48,416 nt of DNA, taken from the NCBI RefSeq assembly GCF_015714725.1, contig NZ_WBKM01000235.1, forward strand, positions 1 through 48,416, written 5' to 3'. The notes beneath the pieces were generated by a model. That model did not search any database, was not told the origin of the DNA, and was given only the letters and a program-made list of their open reading frames with translations. Source of the stretch: Nostoc sp. WHI (GTDB lineage Bacteria > Cyanobacteriota > Cyanobacteriia > Cyanobacteriales > Nostocaceae). The position numbers and the translations under genes were made by a program. Of this stretch, positions 26,501 through 34,641 are shown piece after piece. Numbering within the stretch: the first letter of the stretch is position 1; every line of letters starts with the position of its first letter.

Positions 26501-27186
26501 GAAGCTACGCTCATGCTTGTTTGCAAAATTGTCTCTGCATTATCCAACACCACAAGACAACGCCGCTTTCGTAAATAATCAATTAGCAGCGTGACTCTAC
26601 CATTTACGGTTTCTGGTAAATTCGTTTCTCGCTCATCAGATAGAAATCGGATCAGATTTGCTAACATCTCTTGGATGGGTGGAGCATTGCGGAGAGTTCG
26701 CCAAACTAAGTAATCAAAATTCTCTTGAACTTCCTCTGCCAGTTTTACAGACAAAGCAGTTTTGCCAATTCCCCCCATGCCTAAGAGTGCTACCAATCGA
26801 CATTTATCATTGACAATCCACTGCTTAAGGTTAGACAGTTCTGTTCCCCGTCCGTAGAAGACATCACGGATACTTGGTGCTTCGCCCCAATCTTGACGCT
26901 TGTTGGCAGTCGCTTCTATAGTCTGCAAAGAAGCTTGATATTCACTTTCAATAATTTGCTGTAACTTAGTGAGTTTACCTGGTCCGCTGCCACTCACTTG
27001 GAATTTTTTGTAAACCTCGCTCAATCTTTTGCGTACTGCCTCAGCGCTGACACCCAATTCTTCAGCGATCGCATTTGGCGATTTGTCTTGAGCGGCATAT
27101 AATAACACCTCTAGCTCACTGCTAGACACACTTCGTTCTTGGGCTAAAGCCAAAAGAAAGTCTTCGGGAATCTCACTCATACGCAC
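23575..27186 (-). CDS. HTH/NB-ARC/WD40 STAND protein, 14 WD repeats
   Basis: Signal-transduction STAND ATPase of 1203 aa. Residues 1-70 include a LuxR/sigma-like HTH (SPNAIAEELGVSAEAVRKRL). The NB-ARC domain has a P-loop GMGGIGKT (136-143), Walker B LVVLDNAE near 211-218, and a GNPLALKL sensor-like motif. A helical linker carries pentapeptide-like text (about 540-570). From about 580 there are 14 WD40 repeats, counted by their (I/L)WD ends, enough for two seven-bladed propellers. WD-repeat STANDs couple ligand binding on the propeller to nucleotide-driven oligomerization, and in bacteria some act in defence or regulated death. The N-terminal HTH suggests DNA binding as output here, which is inference. 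Confidence 0.93.
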   Translation of the reverse strand: MRMSEIPEDFLLALAQERSVSSSELEVLLYAAQDKSPNAIAEELGVSAEAVRKRLSEVYKKFQVSGSGPGKLTKLQQIIESEYQASLQTIEATANKRQDWGEAPSIRDVFYGRGTELSNLKQWIVNDKCRLVALLGMGGIGKTALSVKLAEEVQENFDYLVWRTLRNAPPIQEMLANLIRFLSDERETNLPETVNGRVTLLIDYLRKRRCLVVLDNAETILQTSMSVASSQEPRAGYYQQGYEGYGQLLRRVGEEPHDSCLVITSREKPKEFAPLEGKASPVRTISLPGVGETEGQEILKDKGLSGSPQNWAKLVKNYSGNPLALKLVSETIRELFGGDIAAFLAEEEIIFGDTRNLLDQQFERASELEKEIIYWLAIKREAVLLEELLDDIVRPLAKRELLEALESLRRRSLIEKSTALFTLQPVVMEYITDTIIEQICQEITTGEIVLFMSHALMGATVKDYVRDIQIRLILKPIIKRLLSVFITQRNIEDKLMQILEPLRDKFVVKPGYAGSNVLNLLCQLQTDLTGYDFSHLAVRQAYLQNVNLHQVSFAHSDLTRSVFAKNFATVLSVAFSRDGQLLATGDANGEIRLWQVITGQQLLLYQGHTNKVWSVAFNANGTTLISGSEDQTVKIWDVKSGECLKTLLGHTDRIWSVDYSPEGDAIASASEDQTVKIWDVKSGKCLKSLRGHTNWVRSVAFSPNSTTLVTGSKDQTVKIWDVKSGKCLKTLLGHTDRIWSVAFSPQGDAIASASDDKTVRVWDANTGKCLKTLKGHTNWVWSVDYSPLGDMIVSGSDDQTVRLWDVNTGQCLKTLPGHTDRIWSVAFSPENQTIASTSDDQTVKLWDGETGRCLRTLKGYTNWVWSVAFSPDSQILASANDDYTVRLWDVNTGQCLKTLKGHRNGVRSVAFSPDGQILASASDDQTIRLWDANTGICFKTLKGHTNWVWSIAFSPNGQILASASDDQTVKLWDVNTGKCFKTLLEDTNRIWFVAFSPKGDILAGASEDHTVKLWNLSRGQSLEPLKGHTNWVKSVTFSSDGQMIASASEDHTVRLWKASTNDSLEPLEPSLKEHTDKVRAVAFSPQSYTIASETNKVSYILASAGDDNTLKIWDVNTTKCLKTLQGHTKRIWSVVFSSNGQFLASGGEDETVRIWNADTGQCLKILSIPKPYEDMEITGSIGLTAAQKATLKALGAVEDAEQK

Positions 27187-27742
27187 ATTATGACAAACTA
27201 CACTCCAATATTACCTCACTAGGTGAGGTAATATTCTGCTCAGAGTGACGCTTAAACTATTGTCTGGTGATGATCAGGTGTTTTTAAGTCGGTATTTTAT
27301 GTCTTTTTAAATAATTTTCTCAGTTTTACTTGACTAGGTAACTAAGTTACTTTATAGTGAGTTTAACGCAGGTAAGTCGGATAACTTAGTAAGTTTAGGG
27401 TTGAATTACTAAAACTTAGTGAGTAAGAGGTAAAGGCCAAAACTGGAACCGTTAATCGATTTTGAAAAAGACAAGCATTGAAAGTCTGTTGTCTATAGGA
27501 ATTGTATTTTAGGGTTTGATGCGCGTAGTGTGCGTTCTGCATCATCACGAGCATTAAACACTTAACAATAAATTGTTTATTTTCACCATTTGTAAATACC
27601 AAAACTACTGTTGTTGGTATTCAAACTTGATTCAGGTTTGGAATGACTGCTGCGTGCTTTCAAGTATTGGCTCTTTTTTTTAGGACAGTCGAGGTGGCCT
27701 TAACAGCTGCTTAGATCTAACTCTCAAAACAGGACAAAAACT
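27187..27742. other. 556-bp divergent intergenic region
   Basis: No gene is supported. Besides the palindrome at 27207-27235 there is a cluster of related 13-bp palindromes: GTAACT-A-AGTTAC (27338-27350), AACTTA-G-TAAGTT (27383-27395) and the imperfect AACTTAGTGAGTA (27413-27425). This would suit a regulated divergent promoter. A minus-strand open frame at 27363-27602 has no coding character. Confidence 0.45.
27207..27235. promoter_or_regulatory. Perfect 13-bp inverted repeat before the STAND gene
   Basis: AATATTACCTCAC, a 3-nt TAG spacer, and the exact complement GTGAGGTAATATT. It begins 21 nt upstream of the gene's ATG, where a repressor would block initiation. It could also form an RNA hairpin in the leader. 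The gene's own N-terminal HTH makes autoregulation a testable idea. Confidence 0.65.
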
Positions 27743-27982
27743 ATGAAAATCAATCTCAAAGATGATGAAAATCTACTATTTAAGTGGTTTTGTCAGGGAC
27801 TCAAGTATTTTCTGCTGACTCTGCTTGGTTTGGCGATCGCTCTTGTTTTGTCTCATGTTTTTGGCGCTGTCTCAATAGCTGGGATGCTGTTATCCACAAG
27901 TCTATGGATACTCTTTGTGAGGATAGCAGTATCTCTGTTCTGTCTATTTGCGATCGCCATGATTATTGAGTCTTGGGGTTAA
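27743..27982 (+). CDS. Small hypothetical membrane protein
   Basis: Protein of 79 aa with a charged N-terminus (MKINLKDDENLLFKWF) and two hydrophobic helices: about 19-40 (YFLLTLLGLAIALVLSHVF) and 48-76 (LLSTSLWILFVRIAVSLFCLF). A weak AGGACA precedes the ATG by about 8 nt. Family not recognised. It follows the palindrome cluster and may share its control with the divergent STAND gene. Confidence 0.55.
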   Translation: MKINLKDDENLLFKWFCQGLKYFLLTLLGLAIALVLSHVFGAVSIAGMLLSTSLWILFVRIAVSLFCLFAIAMIIESWG

Positions 27983-28005
27983 TAAGTAATCGTACGGAAT
28001 TAATT

Positions 28006-28101
28006 ACACAATTTCATTGCGAGCGAAGCGAAATGAAGCAATTCGCTTGCGGTTGGGATTGCAACTCTTGGAGACGCTCCGCGAACGCTCGCAACGACTG
28101 T
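28006..28101. repeat. REP/SDR-like palindromic repeat
   Basis: TCATTGCGAGCGAAGCG at the left and the core GGAGACGCTCCGCGAACGCTCGCAACGACTG at the right form a composite dispersed repeat with internal pairing. It shares the GAGACGCTCCGCGAACG core with 30789-30905 and with the insertion in DUF3598. Confidence 0.7.
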
Positions 28102-28168
28102 AAATATTTTTGTACATCTACTTAGAACAGAGTTTGCTATTTAAGACTCATGCTGAAGCTTAATAAAT

Positions 28169-28201
28169 AGCTTTTGGCTAACTTTCACTCAGCCAAAAGC
28201 T
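28169..28201 (+). terminator. 11-bp perfect hairpin
   Basis: AGCTTTTGGCT, an 11-nt loop, and AGCCAAAAGCT, then TCTCTT. It ends 30 nt before the next start codon (28232), so it is either the terminator of the gene at 27743 or a structured leader of the gene at 28232. Confidence 0.5.
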
Positions 28202-28231
28202 TCTCTTAACTTTACATTTGGAGATTATATC

Positions 28232-28456
28232 ATGTCAAAGAACAGCAACGGCTTTAAGGGAGAAGCACTTTCACCGATTTTAGTCATCTTAGTTGCAGGG
28301 TCTATCTCTTTGGCGATCGTAAACAAAGATAATCACCCCGCATATTTTGACATAGTGAAAATAGCTATGGCCTACAGCTTTGGCTCAATCAAGTCCCAAG
28401 AAAAAACTAAACATTCCCATAACCAGGATGATGTAGATAAGGATGAGTTAAAATAG
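28232..28456 (+). CDS. Small hypothetical membrane-anchored protein
   Basis: Protein of 74 aa preceded by GGAG 11 nt upstream of ATG. It has one hydrophobic helix (about 14-29, SPILVILVAGSISLAI), a middle region with partial hydrophobicity (IVKIAMAYSFGSIKS), and a polar His/Asp-rich tail. The pattern resembles short phage- or plasmid-associated membrane proteins, but no family was recognised. It follows a hairpin leader. Confidence 0.5.
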   Translation: MSKNSNGFKGEALSPILVILVAGSISLAIVNKDNHPAYFDIVKIAMAYSFGSIKSQEKTKHSHNQDDVDKDELK

Positions 28457-28560
28457 CAGACATGAAGGTTATCTGTGAAGGCGATAGAAAAATACCTGTT
28501 TTTCACAGATAGCCAGCCAAATGTGAGTTACAGACCAGAGTTTGCTTCTAAAATATAAGA

Positions 28561-29391
28561 ATGCTGTCAACTCCAACTCAACTACTGCGACTGTCTCAAG
28601 GACAGCTCAACTTACTAGAAGCTTGTCCGCGTAAATTCCAACACACCTACCTACAACAACTCAGTTCGCCCTCAAATCCAGAACAAGAAGAACGGCAAAC
28701 TTTGGGTAGTCGTTTTCACATGCTGATGCAGCAGCGAGAAATGGGTTTGCCAATTGATAGTTTCCTACAAGCTGATGCTCAACTGCAAAGCTGGATGGCA
28801 GGTTTTGCCGATGCAGCTCCAGAAATCTTAACACCTGTATCTGATAATCAAACTTTCCGCGAAAGTGAACACTACCGTACCCTGCAAATTCAAAATTATT
28901 TGCTCACAGTTGTCTATGATTTATTGATTGCAGATAACCAACAAGCGCAAATTCTCGACTGGAAAACTTATCCTAAACCACCGAATCAACGCAAGTTAGA
29001 ATCCAACTGGCAAACACGGCTTTATCTGTATGTATTGGCAGAAACTAGCGACTATTTGCCAGAAAATATTTCTATGACTTACTGGTTTGTTCAATCTGAG
29101 GGCAAACCGCAAAATATTAAATTTAATTACAATACTGCTAAACACATACAAACAGCAAAGAAACTTAATCACCTGTTAAACCAGTTAACTAATTCGTTAG
29201 AACGCTACCAAAATAACGAGCAGTTTCCTCAAGTGGTGGAGGGTAGCAAAACTTGTGATTATTGTCAGTTTGCCAGACGGTGCTATGCCTACGGCGGTAA
29301 ACTACGCACACAAGCTACAGAAGAACCAGTGAAAGAATCATTGTCAAATCTCGACAGCATTTTAGAAGTGTCACTCCACCTCATAGATTAA
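28561..29391 (+). CDS. RecB-like PD-(D/E)XK nuclease with Fe-S motif
   Basis: Protein of 276 aa with the RecB/Cas4-type nuclease signature. The active site is D119 in VVYDLLIAD, then DWKTY (D133 and K135), followed by a Q-containing helix near 146-155 (WQTRLYLYVLA). One Cys near residue 22 (ACPRKFQ) and three near 237-246 (CDYCQFARRC) are spaced as the [4Fe-4S] ligands of AddB/Cas4 nucleases. The fold acts on DNA ends or single strands. It is not beside any cas gene. It converges on a DEDDh exonuclease gene 12 bp away; functional pairing is unproven. Confidence 0.88.
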   Translation: MLSTPTQLLRLSQGQLNLLEACPRKFQHTYLQQLSSPSNPEQEERQTLGSRFHMLMQQREMGLPIDSFLQADAQLQSWMAGFADAAPEILTPVSDNQTFRESEHYRTLQIQNYLLTVVYDLLIADNQQAQILDWKTYPKPPNQRKLESNWQTRLYLYVLAETSDYLPENISMTYWFVQSEGKPQNIKFNYNTAKHIQTAKKLNHLLNQLTNSLERYQNNEQFPQVVEGSKTCDYCQFARRCYAYGGKLRTQATEEPVKESLSNLDSILEVSLHLID

Positions 29392-29403
29392 ACAGAATTG
29401 CAT

Positions 29404-29994
29404 TCAGTCAATTTCAGCATTTATATCGCATTCAGCTTGATTTTTGGTTTTAATCTGTCTGTAGATAGCTGCAATGTTGCGGGCATCATCAATGCCACGG
29501 TGATGTGTGCCTTTTAATTCTATTCCTAGTTTATTGAGAGCTTCTGCCATGCCAAATTTTTTAGACACGCCAAGATATTCTGAAAACTCCTCTTTGATAT
29601 TTATGTGTTCTGAAATAAAAGGATAAGGGAAGTTATGAAACTCACAATCTTGAATAAATTGCTTTTTGTCGTAATTACCCCAAGAACAAAAAATATGATT
29701 GGGAAATGAATAAATCCATTCTTGGAAGTGAGAAATTGCCTCTAAAAATTTTGGTGCTTCGTCAACATCTTGCTGCCGAATGGTAGTCAATTCGGTGCAA
29801 AAATCTGTCAGTTGAGGATGTCTCACAGGTTGAATGAATTGCTGAAACTCTGAATCAATTTCCCACGTTGCTTGATTTAACATCACCGCACCGATTTCGA
29901 TGATTTCCATTTCGTGACGGCGAATAGTCTCCTTGTTACAGCACGTAGCCTCCAGATCGACTATCAGATAATACTCGAATATTTTAGTTTTCAT
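29404..29994 (-). CDS. DEDDh 3'-5' exonuclease (ERI-1-like)
   Basis: Exonuclease of 196 aa of the DnaQ superfamily. Exo I is VDLEAT with D13 and E15. Exo II is the Asp in WGNYDKKQF. Exo III is HHRGIDDARN, providing the general-base His and last Asp. The sequence around LEATCCN and MEIIEIGAVML resembles ERI-1/KapD-type enzymes that trim RNA 3' ends, more than replicative epsilon subunits. Substrate (RNA or DNA) cannot be decided from sequence. The gene is convergent with the RecB-like nuclease. Confidence 0.9.
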   Translation of the reverse strand: MKTKIFEYYLIVDLEATCCNKETIRRHEMEIIEIGAVMLNQATWEIDSEFQQFIQPVRHPQLTDFCTELTTIRQQDVDEAPKFLEAISHFQEWIYSFPNHIFCSWGNYDKKQFIQDCEFHNFPYPFISEHINIKEEFSEYLGVSKKFGMAEALNKLGIELKGTHHRGIDDARNIAAIYRQIKTKNQAECDINAEID

Positions 29995-30137
29995 CTTAGC
30001 TAGTAAAGATTGATAATTAGTAATAATCTTGAGTTTTTAACTAACTATTTACAAAATTGTCGCATAATTACTTTTTGTATTGTTGTTGTAATAAAAATAC
30101 TACGCTTAAGTTAAAATTATTTAGCGATATATGGAAT

Positions 30138-30620
30138 TTACTTTGATGAAAAAGGTTTAACCCAACCGAGTTTAATGGCAATATCGAGAGCGATGGCAGC
30201 TATTATAAACCACAATACACTTTCAAAAGCCAATACCACAAAAGACCAAATTGTGCTGTGAGAATTCCACCCAAATTCTATCTGGGTTAATCCGCGCACC
30301 AAGCCAAAAGCCAGCACACCACCAGCTTTGAGTTGAGGATTTTGATCTGAGCGGATGATATAGCGGTAGGTAACACCAAATAGAAAACCAGTAAAAGTTG
30401 CAACTGCACCACTCACCCACAAGTGCCAATTAATATCAGTTTGCAGACTTGCAAGTATCTGAAAATACTTTGCCAGTACTAAAGTATTCAAAAGACTGGC
30501 AAGCACAAAAGCGAAAGACACAGATAGACTCCCAATTATTCCACCTTTCAGGGATTCTATACGTTCTGCCATTAGTTGAGAATCTAAAGTTTCGTTCACT
30601 GCTTCGATAAACTTACTCAA
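30138..30620 (-). CDS. Conserved membrane protein, four helices
   Basis: Protein of 160 aa. A soluble amphipathic start (MSKFIEAVNETLDSQLMAERIESLKG) is followed by four hydrophobic segments at about 28-50, 66-88, 98-112 and 123-150. The YRYIIRSDQNPQLKAGGVLAFGLVRGL stretch looks conserved in cyanobacterial hypothetical membrane proteins. No catalytic motif is visible. Monocistronic. Function unknown. Confidence 0.7.
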   Translation of the reverse strand: MSKFIEAVNETLDSQLMAERIESLKGGIIGSLSVSFAFVLASLLNTLVLAKYFQILASLQTDINWHLWVSGAVATFTGFLFGVTYRYIIRSDQNPQLKAGGVLAFGLVRGLTQIEFGWNSHSTIWSFVVLAFESVLWFIIAAIALDIAIKLGWVKPFSSK

Positions 30621-30667
30621 ATAATTGTAATTAATTAAATGCTGCTATTATAGTTTCTCTTGCTGCA

Positions 30668-30745
30668 CTACACTAATTGGACTTGGGCTTGTTGCAAAGC
30701 CTTGGTGCGATCGCTGACTTGTTGTTCCAAAGATTCAGTCAACAC
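30668..30745 (-). pseudogene. Histidine-kinase linker fossil
   Basis: A 26-codon frame from GTG to TAG reads VLTESLEQQVSDRTKALQQAQVQLV. This is the coiled linker just before the DHp domain of many cyanobacterial hybrid or GAF kinases (compare [14 protein letters not shown] in the kinase at 31444). The kinase core that should follow is gone, so it is debris of a lost kinase gene. Confidence 0.6.
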
Positions 30746-30788
30746 CCTAGACGTAAAGTACTAGCATACTAAGAAAAGATGTATGTTA

Positions 30789-30905
30789 TTGGCGGCAGCT
30801 ACGCCCGCACTTCTCTACGAGACCCTTCCCTACGAGACGCTCCGCGAACGGCAAGCTCAGGGCATCGCGCTGCGCGTAGCTTGCTTCCACGAAGTAGTAC
30901 GGAAA
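30789..30905. repeat. Composite SDR/REP-like repeat cluster
   Basis: Several related GC-rich palindromic modules in a row: CTACGAGACCCTTCC, CTACGAGACGCTCCGCGAACG, and GCATCGCGCTGCGCGTAGC. These are dispersed-repeat modules of the type found in the DUF3598 gene and at 28006-28101. No gene is supported in the surrounding 30621-31030 apart from the fossil at 30668. Confidence 0.7.
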
Positions 30906-31030
30906 GCTCAGTGACCATCGTAGACATCACACGCAAAACTTTCAATATCATTGATAAAAAAATCTGAGCCTACCCAATCCCTGTATGATAAATATTAGAA
31001 ACCCTTTGTAATTATTTGAAAAGTGAGACT

Positions 31031-31120
31031 ATGGAGATTTTGACACTAGGTTGGGTATCACTGTTAGTTGTGTTCACTTGGTCGATTGCAATGGTAGTCT
31101 GGGGACGTAACGGACTGTAG
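31031..31120 (+). CDS. petN: Cytochrome b6f complex subunit PetN
   Basis: A 29-residue gene. It encodes [20 protein letters not shown] and then MVVWGRNGL, which matches PetN almost residue for residue: one transmembrane helix ending in the conserved VVWGRNG. PetN is a small subunit required for assembly and stability of the cytochrome b6f complex in the thylakoid membrane, which carries electrons from plastoquinol to plastocyanin or cytochrome c6. A second small membrane-protein gene starts 5 bp downstream and is probably cotranscribed. Confidence 0.95.
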   Translation: MEILTLGWVSLLVVFTWSIAMVVWGRNGL

Positions 31121-31124
31121 AGGT

Positions 31125-31289
31125 ATGGTAGAAAGTCCATTCTTGAGTATTTTGACTTTAGTCGCTGTGGTGCTGCTCGTAGTAGTTACTGGTGGTATTG
31201 GTTATTTAACCTTGGCAGATTGGCGCGATCGCCGTCGCCTAGATGAAGAAAAACGCAGCACTCGCAGCACCACTTCCAAGCGGCGATAA
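31125..31289 (+). CDS. Small membrane protein downstream of petN
   Basis: Protein of 54 aa starting 5 bp after the petN stop, with AGAGG as a possible ribosome-binding site. One transmembrane helix spans about 7-30 (LSILTLVAVVLLVVVTGGIG), followed by LTLADWRDRRRLDEE and a basic Ser/Thr/Arg tail. The tight spacing argues for translation with petN. It is not a b6f subunit I know (not PetG, PetL or PetM). The family is unrecognised, but it could be a neighbour with a thylakoid role. Confidence 0.75.
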   Translation: MVESPFLSILTLVAVVLLVVVTGGIGYLTLADWRDRRRLDEEKRSTRSTTSKRR

Positions 31290-31315
31290 TTCGCTCGTAG
31301 TTGAAAAATGTTTTT

Positions 31316-31344
31316 GTAGGGACATGATACTATCGTGTCCCTAC
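31316..31344. repeat. Dispersed palindrome GTAGGGACATGATA...
   Basis: A 14-bp inverted repeat with one G-T mismatch, of the same family as 12701-12729. Placed 27 bp after the petN operon, it could also act as its terminator. Confidence 0.75.
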
Positions 31345-31443
31345 ACTATTTAATCTGGCATTCCCAGGAAATAACTGTTACCTTTCTACTGTCTAGGGGA
31401 ATTATGAAATATAAGACTTTCAATATTTAAAATCCCGTTGGGA

Positions 31444-34400
31444 ATGGAAAACTCCTCTACTATTCAACCCATACAACCAAATTCAGAGCAGCCAGAATCT
31501 AATTCAAATATGACATTCTCCCTGCCTCAGAATGAGCAACAAAAAGCCTTGTCTGGAGTTATTGCCCGCATTCGGGAGTCTCTAGACATAGAAACCATCT
31601 TCAAAATTACAGTCACTGAAGTCCGCCAGCTTCTGAAAGCTGATCGGGTTACTGTGTATTGTTTTTATCCTGAATTGGGATGGGAAGGGGAATTTATTTA
31701 TGAAGATGTGGGAGCAGAATGGGGTTCAGTAGTAGCAGCCAAACTGCCCGATCAATGCTTTGTTGCCGACTTTGCAGCATCATATCAGCAAGGTCTGATT
31801 AAAGCAATGGCTGATATATATCAACCCAATGTTAGTGATTGTCACGTCCAAATGCTAGAAAGATTCCAGGTACGTGCCAATATAGGTGCCCCTTTAATGA
31901 AAGGTAAGGATTTATGGGGATTGCTGTGTATTCATCAGTGTAGTAGTCCTCGCCAATGGGAAGCATCAGAAATTGAGTTTGTGCAATTAATTGCCCAACA
32001 TCTGGGAGTTGCTTTGCAGCAAGCAGATTACCTGGAACAAGGGAAATTACAATCAGCACAACTAGCACAAGCAAAAGCCACAGAAAAAGCAGCAGAATGG
32101 CAGAAAACCATAGCCAGAACCATTGAGAAAGTTCGTCAGTCCCTAGAGTTGGAAAGCATTTTTTGCACAAGCACCACAGAACTTAGACAAGTGCTGAATG
32201 CTGACCGCGTGGCTATCTATCGCTTCAATGCAGATTGGAGTGGTGAATTTGTGTTTGAATCAGTAGCAGAAGGTTGGGCTGGCTTAATGCAAGAGCAGTT
32301 GGTGCAACCAGAATTGGATAGAAACATCAGCGAATGTAGCATCAAAAATTTAGCTGCACTCCCAATAGTTGATACTTACTTACAAGATACACAGGGTGGT
32401 CGCTTCACCAAATGTGAGCTATACCGTGTTTGTAATGATATTTACGATGCAGGTTTTAGCGACTGCTATATTAATGTATTAGAGAATTATCAAGCAAAAG
32501 CTTATGTGATTCTGGCTATTTACCACGGACAACAACTTTGGGGTTTGCTAGCAGTATACCAGAACACCAAAGCCCGTGATTGGCAGGAAGATGAAATCTA
32601 CTTGCTTACCCAAGTTGGCATTCAACTAGGCGTAGCTTTGCAGCAAGCGGAATTTTTACGACAGACACAAATTCAAGCCGCAGAGATTAGCAAAGCCGCA
32701 GAACGACAAAGGGCATTGGTGAACACTGTAGAGAAAATTCGTCAGTCTTTGGATATTGACATTATCTTTAATACCACTACTCAAGAAGTTCGACGGCTAT
32801 TAGAAGTGGAACGAGTAGCAATTTATCGCTTCTATCCTGATGGGAGTGGCGAATTTGTCGCTGATTCCATTGTTGATGGCTGGATGCCAATGGTTAAGTC
32901 GCAGCCGATAACGGAACGCGTTTTTGTCCAAGAAAAGCAAGCGGGTAAGTATGCACGTAATGAAGTTTTTGTACCAATTTCTCAGGGGGAAAAGCTGTGG
33001 GGATTGTTAGTAGCTTATCAAAACTCCCAGCCTCGTTATTGGCAAGATGAGGAAATCAACTTGCTGGCACAAGTTGGCGTTCAGTTGGGGGTAGCATTAC
33101 AGCAAGCTGAGTCTTTGAAACAGGTGCAGGTGCAAGCCCAAAAATTGGCTAAAGCCGCCGAACGAGAACGCAAAGCAGCCCAAAGGGAGAAGGCGTTATC
33201 AGCAACGGTGGAGAAAATTCGCCAGTCTCTTGATATTGACACCATCTTTGCCACCAGTACAGAAGAAGTCCGGCGGCTATTAGAAGTTGATAGAGTGACA
33301 ATCTATCGATTCCGGCCTGATTGGAGTGGCGAATTTGTTGCTGAGTCTTTAGCCCAAGGTTGGACACCAGTAAGTAAAATTGTACCTGCGATGTCTACGA
33401 CGGGCGTAGCTGTTGCAGGTAATTACTTGCAAGAAACCCAAGGTGGAGATTTTGCTAATGGTAAAACTCTTGTGATTAAGGATACTTACAGCACTGATTC
33501 TTCTATTCCTTATATTGCCCTAATCGAGCTAATGGAGGCTATGGCATATATGATTGTGCCGATTTTTCAGGGTGAGAAACTTTGGGGATTACTAGCAGCT
33601 TATCAAAATATCAAACCTCGTGATTGGCAAGAAGATGAGGTAGATTTATTGATGCAGATTGGTACTCAGTTAGGGGTAGGACTTCAGCAAGCAGAATTAC
33701 TTGAACAAACTCAACGTCAAAAAGAAGAAATTACCCAGACTCTTAAAGAATTACAGAACACTCAAAGCCAGTTGATTCAAAGTGAGAAAATGGCAGGTTT
33801 AGGGCAGTTAGTTGCTGGTGTAGCACATGAAATTAACAACCCAATTAGTTTTATCTACGGCAACATGACTTATGTTACCGAACATACCGAAAATTTATTT
33901 AAATTACTACGCCTATATCAGAAACATTATCCCAAGGCAACAGGAGAAATTGAAAAGCAAGCAGCAGCAGTTGATTTAGATTTCATTAGTGACGACTTGC
34001 CCAAAATTCTTACTTCAATGAAAATGGGGGCAGAGCGGATCTCTCAATTAGTCTTGTCGTTACGAAGTTTTTCTCGACTTGACGAAGCAGGAATGAAACC
34101 CGTTGACCTTCATGAAGGCATCGACAGTACTTTGCTAATTTTACAACATCGACTGCAACCAGAGACTAATTCTTTTGCTATTGAGGTAATTAAAGAATAT
34201 GGTGAATTACCCCCGGTAGTCTGTTATGCAGCCCAGATAAATCAGGTGTTTATGAATATTCTCAACAATGCTATTGATGCACTTGAACATTCAGATAGGG
34301 CTGGAAAAATAATTGACAATCCTAAAATTTGGATTCATACAGAAGCTAAAGAAGGGAATACTATTCTGATTTGCATCGCTGACAATGGTTGTGGAATTCC

Positions 34401-34593
34401 AGAGGTGATGCGATCGCGCATTTTTGAACCTTTCTTTACCACCAAGCAACCAGGACAAGGTATTGGTTTGGGGCTATCTATTAGCTATCAAATTATCGTA
34501 GAAAAACACGGCGGTAATATCAAGTGTGTTTCTGAACCTGGTAACGGCTGTGAGTTATGGATAGAAATTCCGATGAAACCCTTGGTTAGCTAA
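31444..34593 (+). CDS. Four-GAF histidine kinase, cyanobacteriochrome-like
   Basis: Sensor kinase of 1049 aa from ATG 31444 (a TTG at 31438 is the alternative). GAF1 (about 35-200) has the DXCF motif D103-Q-C105-F106 and the canonical bilin-binding pair C133-H134 ([16 protein letters not shown]), the marks of a DXCF-type cyanobacteriochrome. GAF2 (about 230-410) has C341-Y342. GAF3 (about 430-565) is short with no Cys. GAF4 (about 590-755) lacks the Cys and carries a repeat-derived insertion. The DHp helix has H795 in [11 protein letters not shown], and a HATPase domain follows, with DNGCGIPE and [10 protein letters not shown]. It probably senses light in the violet-to-green range through GAF1. 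No response regulator is adjacent. Confidence 0.92.
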   Translation: MENSSTIQPIQPNSEQPESNSNMTFSLPQNEQQKALSGVIARIRESLDIETIFKITVTEVRQLLKADRVTVYCFYPELGWEGEFIYEDVGAEWGSVVAAKLPDQCFVADFAASYQQGLIKAMADIYQPNVSDCHVQMLERFQVRANIGAPLMKGKDLWGLLCIHQCSSPRQWEASEIEFVQLIAQHLGVALQQADYLEQGKLQSAQLAQAKATEKAAEWQKTIARTIEKVRQSLELESIFCTSTTELRQVLNADRVAIYRFNADWSGEFVFESVAEGWAGLMQEQLVQPELDRNISECSIKNLAALPIVDTYLQDTQGGRFTKCELYRVCNDIYDAGFSDCYINVLENYQAKAYVILAIYHGQQLWGLLAVYQNTKARDWQEDEIYLLTQVGIQLGVALQQAEFLRQTQIQAAEISKAAERQRALVNTVEKIRQSLDIDIIFNTTTQEVRRLLEVERVAIYRFYPDGSGEFVADSIVDGWMPMVKSQPITERVFVQEKQAGKYARNEVFVPISQGEKLWGLLVAYQNSQPRYWQDEEINLLAQVGVQLGVALQQAESLKQVQVQAQKLAKAAERERKAAQREKALSATVEKIRQSLDIDTIFATSTEEVRRLLEVDRVTIYRFRPDWSGEFVAESLAQGWTPVSKIVPAMSTTGVAVAGNYLQETQGGDFANGKTLVIKDTYSTDSSIPYIALIELMEAMAYMIVPIFQGEKLWGLLAAYQNIKPRDWQEDEVDLLMQIGTQLGVGLQQAELLEQTQRQKEEITQTLKELQNTQSQLIQSEKMAGLGQLVAGVAHEINNPISFIYGNMTYVTEHTENLFKLLRLYQKHYPKATGEIEKQAAAVDLDFISDDLPKILTSMKMGAERISQLVLSLRSFSRLDEAGMKPVDLHEGIDSTLLILQHRLQPETNSFAIEVIKEYGELPPVVCYAAQINQVFMNILNNAIDALEHSDRAGKIIDNPKIWIHTEAKEGNTILICIADNGCGIPEVMRSRIFEPFFTTKQPGQGIGLGLSISYQIIVEKHGGNIKCVSEPGNGCELWIEIPMKPLVS
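33387..33411. repeat. SDR-like repeat inside GAF4
   Basis: TGCGATGTCTACGACGGGC followed by GTAGC resembles a Nostoc dispersed repeat (remembered form GCGATGTCTACGACGGGC-TACGCC). It is read in frame as AMSTTGVA between VSKIVP and GNYLQETQ. Confidence 0.55.
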
Positions 34594-34641
34594 TAAAAAA
34601 TCAGGCGATCGCTTTTTAACGAATATAGAAGAAGACAGAGT

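Noticed and set aside
27363..27602. Minus-strand 79-codon frame
   Set aside because: No ribosome-binding site, odd composition, and it covers a palindrome-rich regulatory region.
30779..30967. 62-codon plus-strand frame (MYVIGGSYARTSLRDPSL)
   Set aside because: Made of dispersed-repeat modules (CTACGAGACGCTCCGCGAACG); not a protein gene.
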